Origin: Streptococcaceae bacterium
Lineage (GTDB): Bacteria > Bacillota > Bacilli > Lactobacillales > Streptococcaceae
NCBI GenBank assembly: GCA_022484805.1
Contig: JAKVKP010000003.1
Coordinates: forward strand, 124,001 to 188,000
Reading direction: 5' to 3'
DNA length: 64,000 bases
A program made the position numbers and the translations under genes. Each line of letters begins with the position of its first letter. Position 1 is the stretch's first letter. The notes below the pieces were generated by a model. The model did not search any database, was not told the origin of the DNA, and was given only the letters and a program-made list of their open reading frames with translations. Below are positions 8,195-18,019 of this stretch, piece after piece.

Positions 8195-9268
8195 ATGTTA
8201 AATGAAAAATTACTCGAGGATTTAGTCAATTCGGATGCTATCGCAGGCAACGAACAAGAAGTTCGAAATATTTTTAAAAAAGAGGTTCTTCCCTATGCTG
8301 AAAATATCAGCTATGATGGTCTTGGTTCAATCATTGCGCAAAAAGGAACTGAAGGACGAAAAATTTTATTCGCATCTCACATGGATGAGGTTGGCTTTAT
8401 GGTCACCAAAATTACCGAAAAGGGCTTTATTGAATTTCAAACAATTGGGGGCTGGTGGGCACAGGTCATGCTAGCACAGCCTGTTCGAATTACAACGCGT
8501 AGCGGTCAAAAAATTAAAGGTGTAACTGGTAGTAAGCCACCACACGTCTTAAGCGCTGAAGTCAGAAACAAGGTCTATGACATAAAAGATATGTTCATCG
8601 ATGTTGGCGCAAGCTCAAAAGAGGAAGCTGAGAATTGGGGTATCAGACCTGGAGATATGATTACGCCAGATACAAAATTCGAGCGCTTAAATCAAGGTAA
8701 GCTCCTACTTGCCAAGGCTTGGGACAATCGAATTGGTACAGCTGCTGTCATTGAAGCTTTTAAACAGCTGAGTCAAGAAAAGCTAGAAACACAAATATTT
8801 GTTGGCGGTAATGTTCAAGAGGAAGTTGGCTTACGTGGCGCAACCACGGCAACCCATTTAATTAATCCGGATATTGCCTTTGCCGTTGATACAGGAACCG
8901 CTGGTGATACACCCGGTATGACAAGCAAAGAAGCTGATAGTATTTTAGGAGCTGGTCCACAAATATTCATTTATGATGCTTCAATGCTACCACAACGTGA
9001 ATTACTCAATTTTGTAACCGACTTAGCTGATCATGAGGAAATTCCGTATCAGCTAACCGTTATTGCTGGTGGCGGTACCGATGCTGGTAAAATGCATTTA
9101 ACAAAAAGTGGCATTCCATCACTCGCACTTGCAGTACCAGTACGCTACTTGCACTCTGCAAATTCAATTATTCATGAAGATGATTATCTTAATCTAGTTA
9201 AACTAATCGTAGCAATCGGCAAGCATTTAAATCAAAACGCCATTCAATCGATTCTAAACTATGATTAA
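8195..9268 (+). CDS. pepA: M42-family glutamyl aminopeptidase (PepA-type)
   Basis: Cytoplasmic dinuclear-metal aminopeptidase that removes acidic or other N-terminal residues from peptides. 357 residues. Seen: the metal/catalytic motifs SHMDEVGF (His62, Asp64), AWDNRIGTA (bridging Asp), QEEVGLRGA (catalytic Glu and metal Glu), AVDTG and the C-terminal RYLHSANS histidine. The ATG at 8195 has AGAGG 8 nt upstream; the longer frame from TTG at 8174 would start inside the promoter. Monocistronic, closed by a hairpin shared with the convergent aldo-keto reductase gene. The M42 assignment is firm; exact substrate preference is not visible. Confidence 0.9.
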   Translation: MLNEKLLEDLVNSDAIAGNEQEVRNIFKKEVLPYAENISYDGLGSIIAQKGTEGRKILFASHMDEVGFMVTKITEKGFIEFQTIGGWWAQVMLAQPVRITTRSGQKIKGVTGSKPPHVLSAEVRNKVYDIKDMFIDVGASSKEEAENWGIRPGDMITPDTKFERLNQGKLLLAKAWDNRIGTAAVIEAFKQLSQEKLETQIFVGGNVQEEVGLRGATTATHLINPDIAFAVDTGTAGDTPGMTSKEADSILGAGPQIFIYDASMLPQRELLNFVTDLADHEEIPYQLTVIAGGGTDAGKMHLTKSGIPSLALAVPVRYLHSANSIIHEDDYLNLVKLIVAIGKHLNQNAIQSILNYD

Positions 9269-9333
9269 TTTAATTTTGAATTCAAAGCAATTATCAATTA
9301 AGATTTCTCAAAAATAATATAATTTTATATAGT

Positions 9334-9379
9334 AAAAAAGTGTATGAAAGGGGAAAAATGGCCCTGCATACACTCTTTT
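9334..9379. terminator. Bidirectional terminator between convergent genes
   Basis: Stem AGTGTATG (9339-9346) / CATACACT (9367-9374), preceded by an A-run and followed by CTTTT, so it works in both directions for the aminopeptidase (+) and the aldo-keto reductase (-). Confidence 0.7.
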
Positions 9380-9427
9380 ATGACCTTAATTAATTACTAA
9401 AAATTTAAAACATAATATAGCAATCAA

Positions 9428-10405
9428 TTATTTCAAATTTTGAGAGATATCGTTTAGTCGAGCGATATCTTTTCTTGAAAGCTCAAAATTTAATGTACCA
9501 ACATTTTCCTGTGCCTGTTGCAGCTTAGAAGCACCTGGAATCGCTAAAACAGTATCACCTTGAGCATTTATTAGCCAATTTAAAGCAATTTGAGAAATAC
9601 TCTTGTCATAATTTAAGGCAATTCTTTTTAATTCCTTATAAAGTGGTTCTGTTTTTTTCAACGTTCTAGATGTTAAGCTCGATTGTAGCTTTCTAAAACG
9701 ACTAATTTTAGCTAATGCTTCTGGATGCTCATGGAATCGACCAGTTAAGAGCCCTTGCTGTAATGGTGAATAGGCAATAATCGTAATACCAAGTTCTTTA
9801 GCTGCATCTAACGTGCCATTTTTCTCTGGATTACGATGTAATAAATTGTATTTAACTTGATTAGAAGCTAATGTCATTCCGTATTCCTTCAATAGCTGGT
9901 GTGCTTTTATCATTTGCTTAGCAGAAAAATTACTAACACCAATTTGTTTTATTTTATTTTTTTCAGCAATTGATACCATTGCCTCAATTTGTTTTCTCAA
10001 TGGCGATCTAGAGGTTGGCTGATGGATTTGGTATAAATCAATTGTTGGTACTTGTAAATAAGTTAATCGTTCATCAATTGTATTTTTAATTGATGAAGCA
10101 GAGCGTGCCAATGGGAACCATTTACTCGCAATCAAAGGCTGAGTAGCTAGCATTCGTTCATGTTTTAGACGCTGCGTAACCTCACCAATAAATGCTTCAG
10201 AGGTGCCATTACCATAAATCTCTGCTGTATCTATCCAATTCATGCCATGCTGCAAGGAATACTTAATTATTTCATAAACAGTTTCTGTTTCAGTACTACC
10301 CCACATCGAATTTTTATTGGTATCTTTTGTACTATATTGCCATGTACCTAATCCAAGTGGTGAAAGATATAGATCGGTCTGGCCTAATCGTCTAAGCTGA
10401 TTCAT
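9428..10405 (-). CDS. Aldo/keto reductase
   Basis: NAD(P)H-dependent reductase of the aldo-keto reductase superfamily, cytoplasmic (beta/alpha)8 barrel, 325 residues. Seen: the catalytic tetrad elements DTAEIYGNG (Asp, Tyr), SKWFPLA (Lys) and YQIHQP (His), plus IGVSNFSAKQ and the nucleotide-binding SPLQQGLLTG and IPGASKLQQAQEN. AAGGAG lies 9 nt before the ATG. It is divergent from a MarR-type gene 93 nt away, the usual layout for a MarR-controlled detoxification enzyme. The substrate is unknown; a second reductase gene lies just beyond the regulator. Confidence 0.9.
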   Translation of the reverse strand: MNQLRRLGQTDLYLSPLGLGTWQYSTKDTNKNSMWGSTETETVYEIIKYSLQHGMNWIDTAEIYGNGTSEAFIGEVTQRLKHERMLATQPLIASKWFPLARSASSIKNTIDERLTYLQVPTIDLYQIHQPTSRSPLRKQIEAMVSIAEKNKIKQIGVSNFSAKQMIKAHQLLKEYGMTLASNQVKYNLLHRNPEKNGTLDAAKELGITIIAYSPLQQGLLTGRFHEHPEALAKISRFRKLQSSLTSRTLKKTEPLYKELKRIALNYDKSISQIALNWLINAQGDTVLAIPGASKLQQAQENVGTLNFELSRKDIARLNDISQNLK

Positions 10406-10498
10406 AATAAATGACTCCTTCTTTAAGAATTATTATGGTCTGATGTTTGTATAATGTGCTATTATAATTAAAAATACTTTAAAATTAGGATGAGTGAA

Positions 10499-10957
10499 AT
10501 GAACGATGCTGATTTACTGCGCTATTTAATCAATTCTGTCCAAAAGGAAGGACAGAAAAAATATACCGAATTATTAGCACCTCTTGGTATTACGCCTAAT
10601 CAAAGTGAGGTCCTGCAGGTACTCGGAAAACAGGAACCCTTATCATTGAAAGAACTGGGCAGCCTATTAATTTGTGAAAGTAAAAGTCCAAGTCGCTTGG
10701 TTCAAAGATTAGTTATAAATGGCTTTATTTATAAAAGTCAGGCAATTGATGACAATCGAAAATCAGTTTTACACCTAACCGCCAAGGGTCGCGAGCTACT
10801 ACCTTACATTAAAGAAAAAGAAAATTTATTTAATGAACATAATATTGCTTCGTTATCAGATATTATCGACCTCAAAACGTTTATTTCAGTATTAAAATTT
10901 CAAATTAAAGGTACCGAAAGCGAACAGAAAATAAAAAAGAGATTGAACATAGATTAA
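10499..10957 (+). CDS. MarR-family transcriptional regulator
   Basis: Winged-helix DNA-binding protein, 152 residues. Seen: N-terminal helix, the recognition helix region LSLKELGSLLICESKSPSRLVQRLV (about residues 50-75) and the wing with DDNRKSVLHLTAKG. Flanked on both sides by aldo-keto reductase genes and probably controls one or both in response to reactive aldehydes or drugs (inference). Start: ATG at 10499, 8 nt after AGGA; the first in-frame ATG at 10490 overlaps that site. A TATAAT lies at 10463-10468. Its stop codon lies within the shared terminator stem. Confidence 0.85.
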   Translation: MNDADLLRYLINSVQKEGQKKYTELLAPLGITPNQSEVLQVLGKQEPLSLKELGSLLICESKSPSRLVQRLVINGFIYKSQAIDDNRKSVLHLTAKGRELLPYIKEKENLFNEHNIASLSDIIDLKTFISVLKFQIKGTESEQKIKKRLNID

Positions 10958-10981
10958 TCAGAAGTTTGATTAATCTATGTT
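10946..10981. terminator. Perfect 14-bp hairpin shared by convergent genes
   Basis: Arms at 10946-10959 and 10968-10981 are perfectly complementary with an 8-nt loop; ATTTTTC follows on the plus side. The stop codons of both the MarR gene (10955-10957) and the opposing aldo-keto reductase (10980-10982) fall in or at the stem, so one hairpin ends both transcripts with no spacer. Confidence 0.8.
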
Positions 10982-11957
10982 ATTTTTCTAGCTCAGCCAT
11001 TAATACCCCCGGATATCGACTACCATATGTATTACTTTCATCAAACGCATGATTTAAAAGAGTCATTACCTCAGAATCAAGAATAATTTCACTTGCTGCA
11101 ATATTTTCGTTGATATGTTGAATTGATTTACTTCCGGGAATTGCAACTAAATTACTATTTTTCTGCAACAGCCATGCTAGAACTAATTGTGAAGAAGTAA
11201 TTCCTAATTTTTGAGAAAGCTGTTTAACATTTTCAAAAACCTTTTGATTGGCGATTAGATTTTCATCTTGAAATCTAGGCATATATTGACGAACATCTTG
11301 ATTAGCTAAATTTGAATTAAAATTATCGGTAAAAAAGCCTCTCCCTAGTGGACTATAGGCAACAAAGCCAATACCATTTTCTTGCAAATAAGGTAATATA
11401 TTTTTTTCAACATCACGGCTCCATAAAGAATATTCACTCTGAACTGCTGTTAATGGATGTGTCTGATGTGCTTTTTGAATAGTTGTTAATGAAGCTTCTG
11501 ATAGACCGATATATCTTACTTTACCTTCTTCAACTAATCGTGCCATTTCACCAATACTTTCTTCAATTGGCACATCAGGATCTACACGATGCAAATAATA
11601 GAGATCAACATAATCTCTATCTAAACGCTTTAATGATTTTTCAATTTCTGTTCGAATGTAATCTGGATGACCATTCACTCTTTTTTGATTCAATTGCATT
11701 TCCTGAATGCCGACCTTAGTCGCAACTGTAAGCTCCTGCTGAAGCCCTTTGATTGCCTTTCCAAGCAATTTTTCATTATGCCCGTTTCCATAGACATTAG
11801 CAGTATCAAATAATGAAATACCATTATTGACTGCTTGCCTAATTGCTTCAATTGAAGCTGTATCATCGGCAGCCCCATAAGTACTACTCATCCCCATACA
11901 GCCTAAGCCAATCGTTGAAACCTTTAATCCTTGTGTACCTAAATTTCTTGTTAACAT
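10980..11957 (-). CDS. Aldo/keto reductase (YajO/AKR13-like)
   Basis: Second aldo-keto reductase of 325 residues, clearly different from the one at 9428. Seen: GLGCMGMSSTYG at residues ~17-28, DTANVYGNG (Asp/Tyr), ATKVG (Lys), DLYYLHRVDPDVP (His) and the C-terminal cofactor-binding IPGSKSIQHINENIAA. The 'GLGCMGMS' start is typical of the YajO/AKR13-type reductases. AAGGG lies 8 nt before the ATG. A strong promoter with a palindromic operator lies upstream, so expression is probably repressed until an inducer is present. The substrate is unknown. Confidence 0.9.
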   Translation of the reverse strand: MLTRNLGTQGLKVSTIGLGCMGMSSTYGAADDTASIEAIRQAVNNGISLFDTANVYGNGHNEKLLGKAIKGLQQELTVATKVGIQEMQLNQKRVNGHPDYIRTEIEKSLKRLDRDYVDLYYLHRVDPDVPIEESIGEMARLVEEGKVRYIGLSEASLTTIQKAHQTHPLTAVQSEYSLWSRDVEKNILPYLQENGIGFVAYSPLGRGFFTDNFNSNLANQDVRQYMPRFQDENLIANQKVFENVKQLSQKLGITSSQLVLAWLLQKNSNLVAIPGSKSIQHINENIAASEIILDSEVMTLLNHAFDESNTYGSRYPGVLMAELEK

Positions 11958-11985
11958 CTAATTTTCCCTTTCTAAACAACAATAA

Positions 11986-12044
11986 TTCAATAGTTAAGTT
12001 CCATTTAGATGATACATCATCTAAATTTATATTTCAATAGTTAA
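11986..12044 (-). promoter_or_regulatory. Promoter with palindromic operator and flanking direct repeats
   Basis: Minus-strand promoter TTGAAA (12037-12032), 17-bp spacer, TATCAT (12014-12009). A perfect palindrome with 11-bp arms ATTTAGATGAT / ATCATCTAAAT and a 2-bp centre (12003-12026) covers the -10 box and part of the spacer. It is flanked by two copies of TTCAATAGTTAA (11986-11997 and 12033-12044). The arrangement predicts steric repression of the aldo-keto reductase gene; the binding protein is not identified. Confidence 0.65.
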
Positions 12045-12140
12045 AACAGATATATTTAAATATATATGACTAGTCATTTATTTAAAGAGTGAATAGAATA
12101 ATTAAAGATTATTTGGCAATATTTTTATTATTCAAAATGC

Positions 12141-12206
12141 TTAAAATTTTTTTGGATTAATAGTAAAAAGGACACTTTTAATACAAATCTCGACTTGACC
12201 AGACAT
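12141..12206 (-). CDS. Candidate 21-residue micro-ORF with consensus SD
   Basis: ATG with AAGGAG exactly 6 nt upstream opens a 21-codon frame (begins MSGQVEICIK, ends TINPKKF). It lies between the trmD terminator and the aldo-keto reductase operator, in an otherwise empty 557-nt gap. The ribosome site is better than that of many real genes here, but the peptide matches nothing I recognise. It may be a small protein, a leader peptide or the 5' stub of a decayed gene. Confidence 0.3.
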   Translation of the reverse strand: MSGQVEICIKSVLFTINPKKF

Positions 12207-12229
12207 GCCAATCTCCTTATTTTTAAGCA

Positions 12230-12268
12230 CTCAAAAAGCCCTAAAATCAAATGATTTAGGACTTTTTT
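12230..12268. terminator. Terminator downstream of trmD
   Basis: Hairpin AAAGCCCTAAAATC / GATTTAGGACTTT with T-runs on both sides (TTTTT on minus, TTTTTT on plus). It is the first clear terminator after trmD, about 250 nt beyond its stop, and lies between the two micro-ORFs. Confidence 0.65.
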
Positions 12269-12300
12269 AATTTAATAAATGAATGACCCCCAATCTCAAA

Positions 12301-12333
12301 TCACTTTTGATAATTCAGAGGCATCTCTGTCAT
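12301..12333 (-). CDS. Candidate 10-residue micro-ORF with very strong SD
   Basis: GGAGGA ribosome site 7 nt before an ATG; the frame is MTEMPLNYQK then stop. It is followed 33 nt later by the terminator hairpin at 12230-12268. Possibly a leader peptide or the start of a deleted gene. Nothing else supports it as a gene. Confidence 0.25.
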   Translation of the reverse strand: MTEMPLNYQK

Positions 12334-12514
12334 TTATCACTCCTCCAAAACCTCGATGTTTTTAACACGACTCTAAAACCTCAAATAAAAAATTAGGGTC
12401 TTAATTTGGTCATTTAAGGGATAAATCCTTTCAGAACTGAATCGTTCATCTAGTTAAAATTTGATAATCTTAACAAAATTATAATCAATTATCAAACAAA
12501 TCAACAACTGCCTA

Positions 12515-13240
12515 TTAATTATTTTCTTCTTCCTGAATATCAACTAATAGCTGCACCATTTCATCCGTCAAGGAGTAACTTTCAAGTAAATCAGGACGCC
12601 TCTGTTTAGTTTTTCTGAGGCTTTCCTTCAATCGCCATTGACGAATTTTTTCATGATTACCAGAGGTCAAAACCTCAGGCACACTCATTCCTCTGAAATC
12701 GGCTGGCCTTGTATATTGAGGGTACTCTAATAAGCCATTTGAAAAGGAATCATTCTCGTGTGAAGCGGCTTGCCCTAAAACTTCCGGTATTAAACGGACG
12801 GTCGCATCAATTATCGATATTGCTGCCATTTCGCCACCAGTTAAAACAAAATCACCAAGTGAAACCTCATCCGTAACTAGGTTTTTAATGCGTTCATCAT
12901 AGCCTTCATAATGTCCACAGATAAAGACAAGCTGTTCTTCCTGAGCAAAATCTTCCGCCATTTTTTGGGTAAACTTTTTACCTGCTGGGTCTAATAAAAT
13001 CACCCGAGATTTGGGTCCTTCGATACTTTCAAAAGCATCAAAAATCGGTTGCGGCAACAATAACATGCCCTCTCCACCACCATACGGATAATCATCAACA
13101 TGCTTTTGATTATTAGTTGCAAATTGACGAAAATCAACTGTTTGAATCTCTACAAGCTCTTTTTCCTGCGCCTTACCAATCATAGAATGATTCAAAACAT
13201 CAAACATCTCAGGAAAAATGGTCAAGATATCAATCTTCAT
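12515..13240 (-). CDS. trmD: TrmD, tRNA (m1G37) methyltransferase
   Basis: SAM-dependent methyltransferase that makes m1G37 next to the anticodon and prevents +1 frameshifting. 241 residues, usual length. Seen: [13 protein letters not shown] start, [25 protein letters not shown] and the trefoil-knot SAM pocket ([13 protein letters not shown]). Start: the ATG at 13240 has GAAGGA 7 nt upstream; a TTG one codon earlier is unlikely. It overlaps the end of rimM by 11 nt, showing translational coupling. rplS, its usual downstream partner, is absent. Confidence 0.96.
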   Translation of the reverse strand: MKIDILTIFPEMFDVLNHSMIGKAQEKELVEIQTVDFRQFATNNQKHVDDYPYGGGEGMLLLPQPIFDAFESIEGPKSRVILLDPAGKKFTQKMAEDFAQEEQLVFICGHYEGYDERIKNLVTDEVSLGDFVLTGGEMAAISIIDATVRLIPEVLGQAASHENDSFSNGLLEYPQYTRPADFRGMSVPEVLTSGNHEKIRQWRLKESLRKTKQRRPDLLESYSLTDEMVQLLVDIQEEENN

Positions 13241-13751
13241 CAATAAGTCCTTCCATTAATTCAATGGTAACCTGACCTTTATTTAAATCAATTAACTTGA
13301 CTACCGATTCAATATAGGGAATCAAGACATCTTTTTTGCCAGAACGTGCAATCACCCAAACATCATTAGCCCCTGGTGATAAAATTTCTTTAATTTTACC
13401 AATCGTTTCTCCAGTAGCTGTAACTACTGTCAAACCAATAATTTGATGATAATAATATTCATTTTCTGGTAGCTCATTGCCATCAGTTTTTTCAACTTTC
13501 AAAATACCATCACGATATTTCTCCACATCATTAATCGAAAAATGCCCCTCAAAACTCAATAAATCAAAATTTTTATGCTTTCTATGACTCTTAACAATCA
13601 ATTCTATTGGCTGTTTATCGGCTTGAAACAACGTTAAGCGATTACCCTTCTTATAACGTAACTCAGGAAAATCAGTTTGAGAAATCACTCGAACTTCACC
13701 TTTTATACCTTGCGTATTCACAATTTTACCTACATTCAAATATTCGGTCAT
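13230..13751 (-). CDS. rimM: RimM, 30S ribosome maturation factor
   Basis: Binds S19 and assists 30S head assembly and 16S processing. 173 residues with the N-terminal RimM barrel ([19 protein letters not shown], GxKGEv-type motif) and C-terminal PRC-barrel ([23 protein letters not shown]...NDVWVI...LIPYI). Third gene of rpsP-khpA-rimM-trmD. Confidence 0.95.
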   Translation of the reverse strand: MTEYLNVGKIVNTQGIKGEVRVISQTDFPELRYKKGNRLTLFQADKQPIELIVKSHRKHKNFDLLSFEGHFSINDVEKYRDGILKVEKTDGNELPENEYYYHQIIGLTVVTATGETIGKIKEILSPGANDVWVIARSGKKDVLIPYIESVVKLIDLNKGQVTIELMEGLIDED

Positions 13752-13830
13752 ATGCCATCCTCTATATTATTAATTATATTATCTCCATTATACCAAAAAA
13801 CACACTGATGATTGCAAACAAAAAAGAGAC

Positions 13831-14088
13831 CTAGGCCTCTTCTTTTTTGTCTAGAATATTTAAACGTATTTTTTTATCGCCTTCAATACGAACACTATAA
13901 ACAATTGTACGAATTGCCTTAACAATCCGACCTTGCTTACCAATCACACGTCCGATATCCTCTGGATTAACCGAAAGATTATATTCCAAAAAATCATCAG
14001 ACTCACCGATTTCTAGTTGAATTTCTTCAGGAAAATCAACCAATGGCTTAACGATTGTTAAAACTAAATCCTTAACGTCATGCTTCAT
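13831..14088 (-). CDS. khpA: KhpA, KH-domain RNA-binding protein
   Basis: Small KH-domain RNA chaperone (YlqC family), 85 residues. The GxxG loop is GKQG at residues 50-53 within EDIGRVIGKQGRIVKAIRTIV. In related bacteria KhpA acts with KhpB to tune cell elongation and division. Position between rpsP and rimM is the conserved one. Confidence 0.93.
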   Translation of the reverse strand: MKHDVKDLVLTIVKPLVDFPEEIQLEIGESDDFLEYNLSVNPEDIGRVIGKQGRIVKAIRTIVYSVRIEGDKKIRLNILDKKEEA

Positions 14089-14215
14089 AAGACACCTTCT
14101 TTTAAAATGGCTAAATTACTTAGAAAATTGATACTTAATGACTTTTTCATATCCAAGATAGGCATTGATAAAGTTCAAGTAAATCTTAATCTCTATGTAA
14201 AATTAATGAATGACC

Positions 14216-14491
14216 TTATTTTTTAGCGTATTTAGCTTCGTGGAATTTCTTCATTACGCCTTCTTTAGATAAGATATTGCGAACAGTATCAGAAGGTTGC
14301 GCACCTTTACCTAACCAGTCAATAATTAAGTCTTCCTTGATGTTCACTTCGGCTGGATCTAATAATGGATTGTAAGTTCCCACTGTTTCAATAAAACGAC
14401 CATCACGAGGTGAACGTGAATCTGCTACAACGATACGATAAAAAGGTTTTTTTCTAGAACCCATACGTTTTAAACGAATTTTAACTGCCAA
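14216..14491 (-). CDS. rpsP: Ribosomal protein bS16
   Basis: Structural 30S protein, 91 residues ([35 protein letters not shown] is diagnostic of bS16). The start codon is TTG, 7 nt after GGAGG; no ATG is available, so an important ribosomal gene here uses a weak start codon with a perfect ribosome site. First gene of the rpsP-khpA-rimM-trmD operon, driven by a strong promoter 32 nt upstream. Confidence 0.96.
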   Translation of the reverse strand: MAVKIRLKRMGSRKKPFYRIVVADSRSPRDGRFIETVGTYNPLLDPAEVNIKEDLIIDWLGKGAQPSDTVRNILSKEGVMKKFHEAKYAKK

Positions 14492-14522
14492 TTTGGCACC
14501 TCCATAAATTATTTACTTTATT

Positions 14523-14550
14523 AGTATATCAAAAATAATACAGGTGTCAA
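14523..14550 (-). promoter_or_regulatory. Strong promoter of the rpsP operon
   Basis: Minus strand TTGACA (14550-14545), 16-bp spacer ending in TGA, TATACT (14528-14523). The best sigma-A promoter match in this part of the window; 32 nt before the rpsP TTG. Confidence 0.8.
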
Positions 14551-14670
14551 GTTTTTTTCTTTACACCTCAATAAAAAATTGAAATATTAGATTCTGATAA
14601 GCGCAAACCTCATGCAATGGCTGCTAAATCGGAAAATCTGTCAATAATCACTCGGATATCTACAAATAAT

Positions 14671-14841
14671 CCAAGCTTTCTGCGAAACATCGGGAAATAC
14701 GCACAACATGAAAAGTAATTTGAAAGCATTTTCAAAACTGTAGCATACAAAGCAAGCTTGAGCAGCACTAAAAAATAATCGTTTGGAGACGATTGTTAAA
14801 GAGCCATATTAATCATTTTAGTCAAATCAGTCCAATTTGAC
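14671..14841 (-). repeat. Dispersed structured intergenic repeat, copy A (downstream of proS)
   Basis: Homologous over the same 171-nt length to 50823-50993 on the opposite strand, and partly to 34223-34361. Shared blocks: TCAAATTGGACTGATTTGA (identical core in all three), an internal hairpin (here AATCGT / ACGATT, 14777-14794, then a T-run on the minus strand), a block like GCTTGC..TTTGTATGC, and an end block with TTTCGCAGAAAGC. In each case the element follows a gene in the gene's own direction. It fills most of the 392-nt gap between proS and the rpsP promoter. Confidence 0.7.
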
Positions 14842-14850
14842 ATCAAGCCA

Positions 14851-14882
14851 CAAAAAAGACGGGCTTTCACCCATCTCTTTCA
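14851..14882 (-). terminator. Terminator of the uppS-to-proS transcript
   Basis: Minus-strand hairpin GATGGG / CCCGTC (one G-U pair), loop TGAAAG, followed by TTTTTT. It begins directly after the proS stop codon. Confidence 0.8.
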
Positions 14883-14883
14883 A

Positions 14884-16584
<1,701 letters not shown>

Positions 16585-16754
16585 TCAAAACTCCTAATCA
16601 TATACTTTTTATCTATATTCCTCTTAATTAATAACAACTAGTCAATATTGATTGCTACTATTGATTGATAGAGCACATTATCAATTCATCAAAAAGAGGT
16701 CATCTAATTCATTATAAATAATAAACTCTTAAAATTAAACTAAATCTCAATCAT

Positions 16755-18014
16755 TTATCGATTAAACAACCTAGAAATATCATTCCAGGTCACAAGTACC
16801 ATTAATACCACCATGAAAACCATACCAACCACAGTAATAATTCCCTCTTTTTCCTGTGATAATGGCTTCCCACGAACAGCCTCAATTAGGTTCATCAAAA
16901 TTTTACCACCATCCAATGCTGGAATCGGCAATAAATTAAAAATACCTAAATTCATTGAAAGTGCCGCCATCAATGCCAACACGGACTGCCAGCCTTGTTT
17001 TGAGACCGTCGAGCTAAGTTCAAAGATCATAACTGGTCCACCAAGCTTGTCCAAATCTGGTTTAGCAATTAAATTTCCCAAGGCCTTGAAAATATTCATA
17101 GAAACCTGCCAAGCTCGTGTAAAACCGCCTGTAATCTTAGCTAGGAATGAACGATCTAAGGGCTGAGTAATTCCTATTAAATAGCTCTTTTCTCCATTAT
17201 TTTCTTGTAATTTCGGCTTCACCGTAGTCTCAAAACTCTTATTGTCTCGCTCAACCTGCCAGGTCATTGCTTGACCTTCAGAATCATTTATTTCTGAAAC
17301 TAAATCATTCCAATTAGAAATTGAATGGCCATCAATTGATATGATTTGATCATCTTCCTTTAAACCTGCAGCAGCTGCCGCTCCGTCTTCTGTTACTTGT
17401 CCGATACGATTCGTTGAAGCTGTCTCAACTCCACCTTGTGCAAAAATAAGGATAATAAAAATGACGATGCCGAGGATAAAATTATTCATTGGTCCGGCAA
17501 AATTAGTCATCATTCGCTGAGATAGCTTCGCTGATTGAAACTGTACGTCAATTGGAGCAATTCGCAAGATCGTACCATCTTTTTCAATAATCGTTGCATC
17601 ATGGTTAACTGAAAAGCTTTGACTTTCGCCATTCACCAAGCCAGTAATCGTCAAATCATAAACTAAGTCATAATCTGTCACCTGAATTGGCAAGCCTTCA
17701 GAAAGTTGCTTTTCAAAAAGATTAATCTGAATTACCTCACCATTTGGCGCAATTTCTAAGCTTGCTGGTGTACCTGTCTTAATTTCTTGATCATCTTCAC
17801 CCCAGCCTGCCATTCGAACATAACCACCTAATGGCAAGATGCGAACGGTATAAGTTGTTCCGTCCTTGCCTTGATGACTAAAAATTTTCGGCCCCATACC
17901 AATTGCAAATTCACGCACCAAAATGCCTGATTTTTTGGCAAAATAAAAATGCCCAAATTCATGAATAACGACAATAACGCCAAAAATAATAATAAAAGTT
18001 AAAATTGTTTGCAT
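16755..18014 (-). CDS. rseP: RseP/RasP-type intramembrane site-2 metalloprotease
   Basis: Membrane-embedded zinc protease that cuts anti-sigma factors, signal-peptide remnants or peptide pheromone precursors (Eep/RasP homologue). 419 residues. Seen: HEFGH at residues 18-22 in the first membrane segment, a PDZ domain at about 205-270 (IGQVTEDGAAAAAGLKEDDQIISIDG), and the second catalytic motif LPIPALDGGKI near the C-terminus with two more membrane helices. It starts 5 nt after dxr and is surely co-transcribed with it. Confidence 0.94.
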   Translation of the reverse strand: MQTILTFIIIFGVIVVIHEFGHFYFAKKSGILVREFAIGMGPKIFSHQGKDGTTYTVRILPLGGYVRMAGWGEDDQEIKTGTPASLEIAPNGEVIQINLFEKQLSEGLPIQVTDYDLVYDLTITGLVNGESQSFSVNHDATIIEKDGTILRIAPIDVQFQSAKLSQRMMTNFAGPMNNFILGIVIFIILIFAQGGVETASTNRIGQVTEDGAAAAAGLKEDDQIISIDGHSISNWNDLVSEINDSEGQAMTWQVERDNKSFETTVKPKLQENNGEKSYLIGITQPLDRSFLAKITGGFTRAWQVSMNIFKALGNLIAKPDLDKLGGPVMIFELSSTVSKQGWQSVLALMAALSMNLGIFNLLPIPALDGGKILMNLIEAVRGKPLSQEKEGIITVVGMVFMVVLMVLVTWNDISRLFNR

Positions 18015-18019
18015 ATTTT

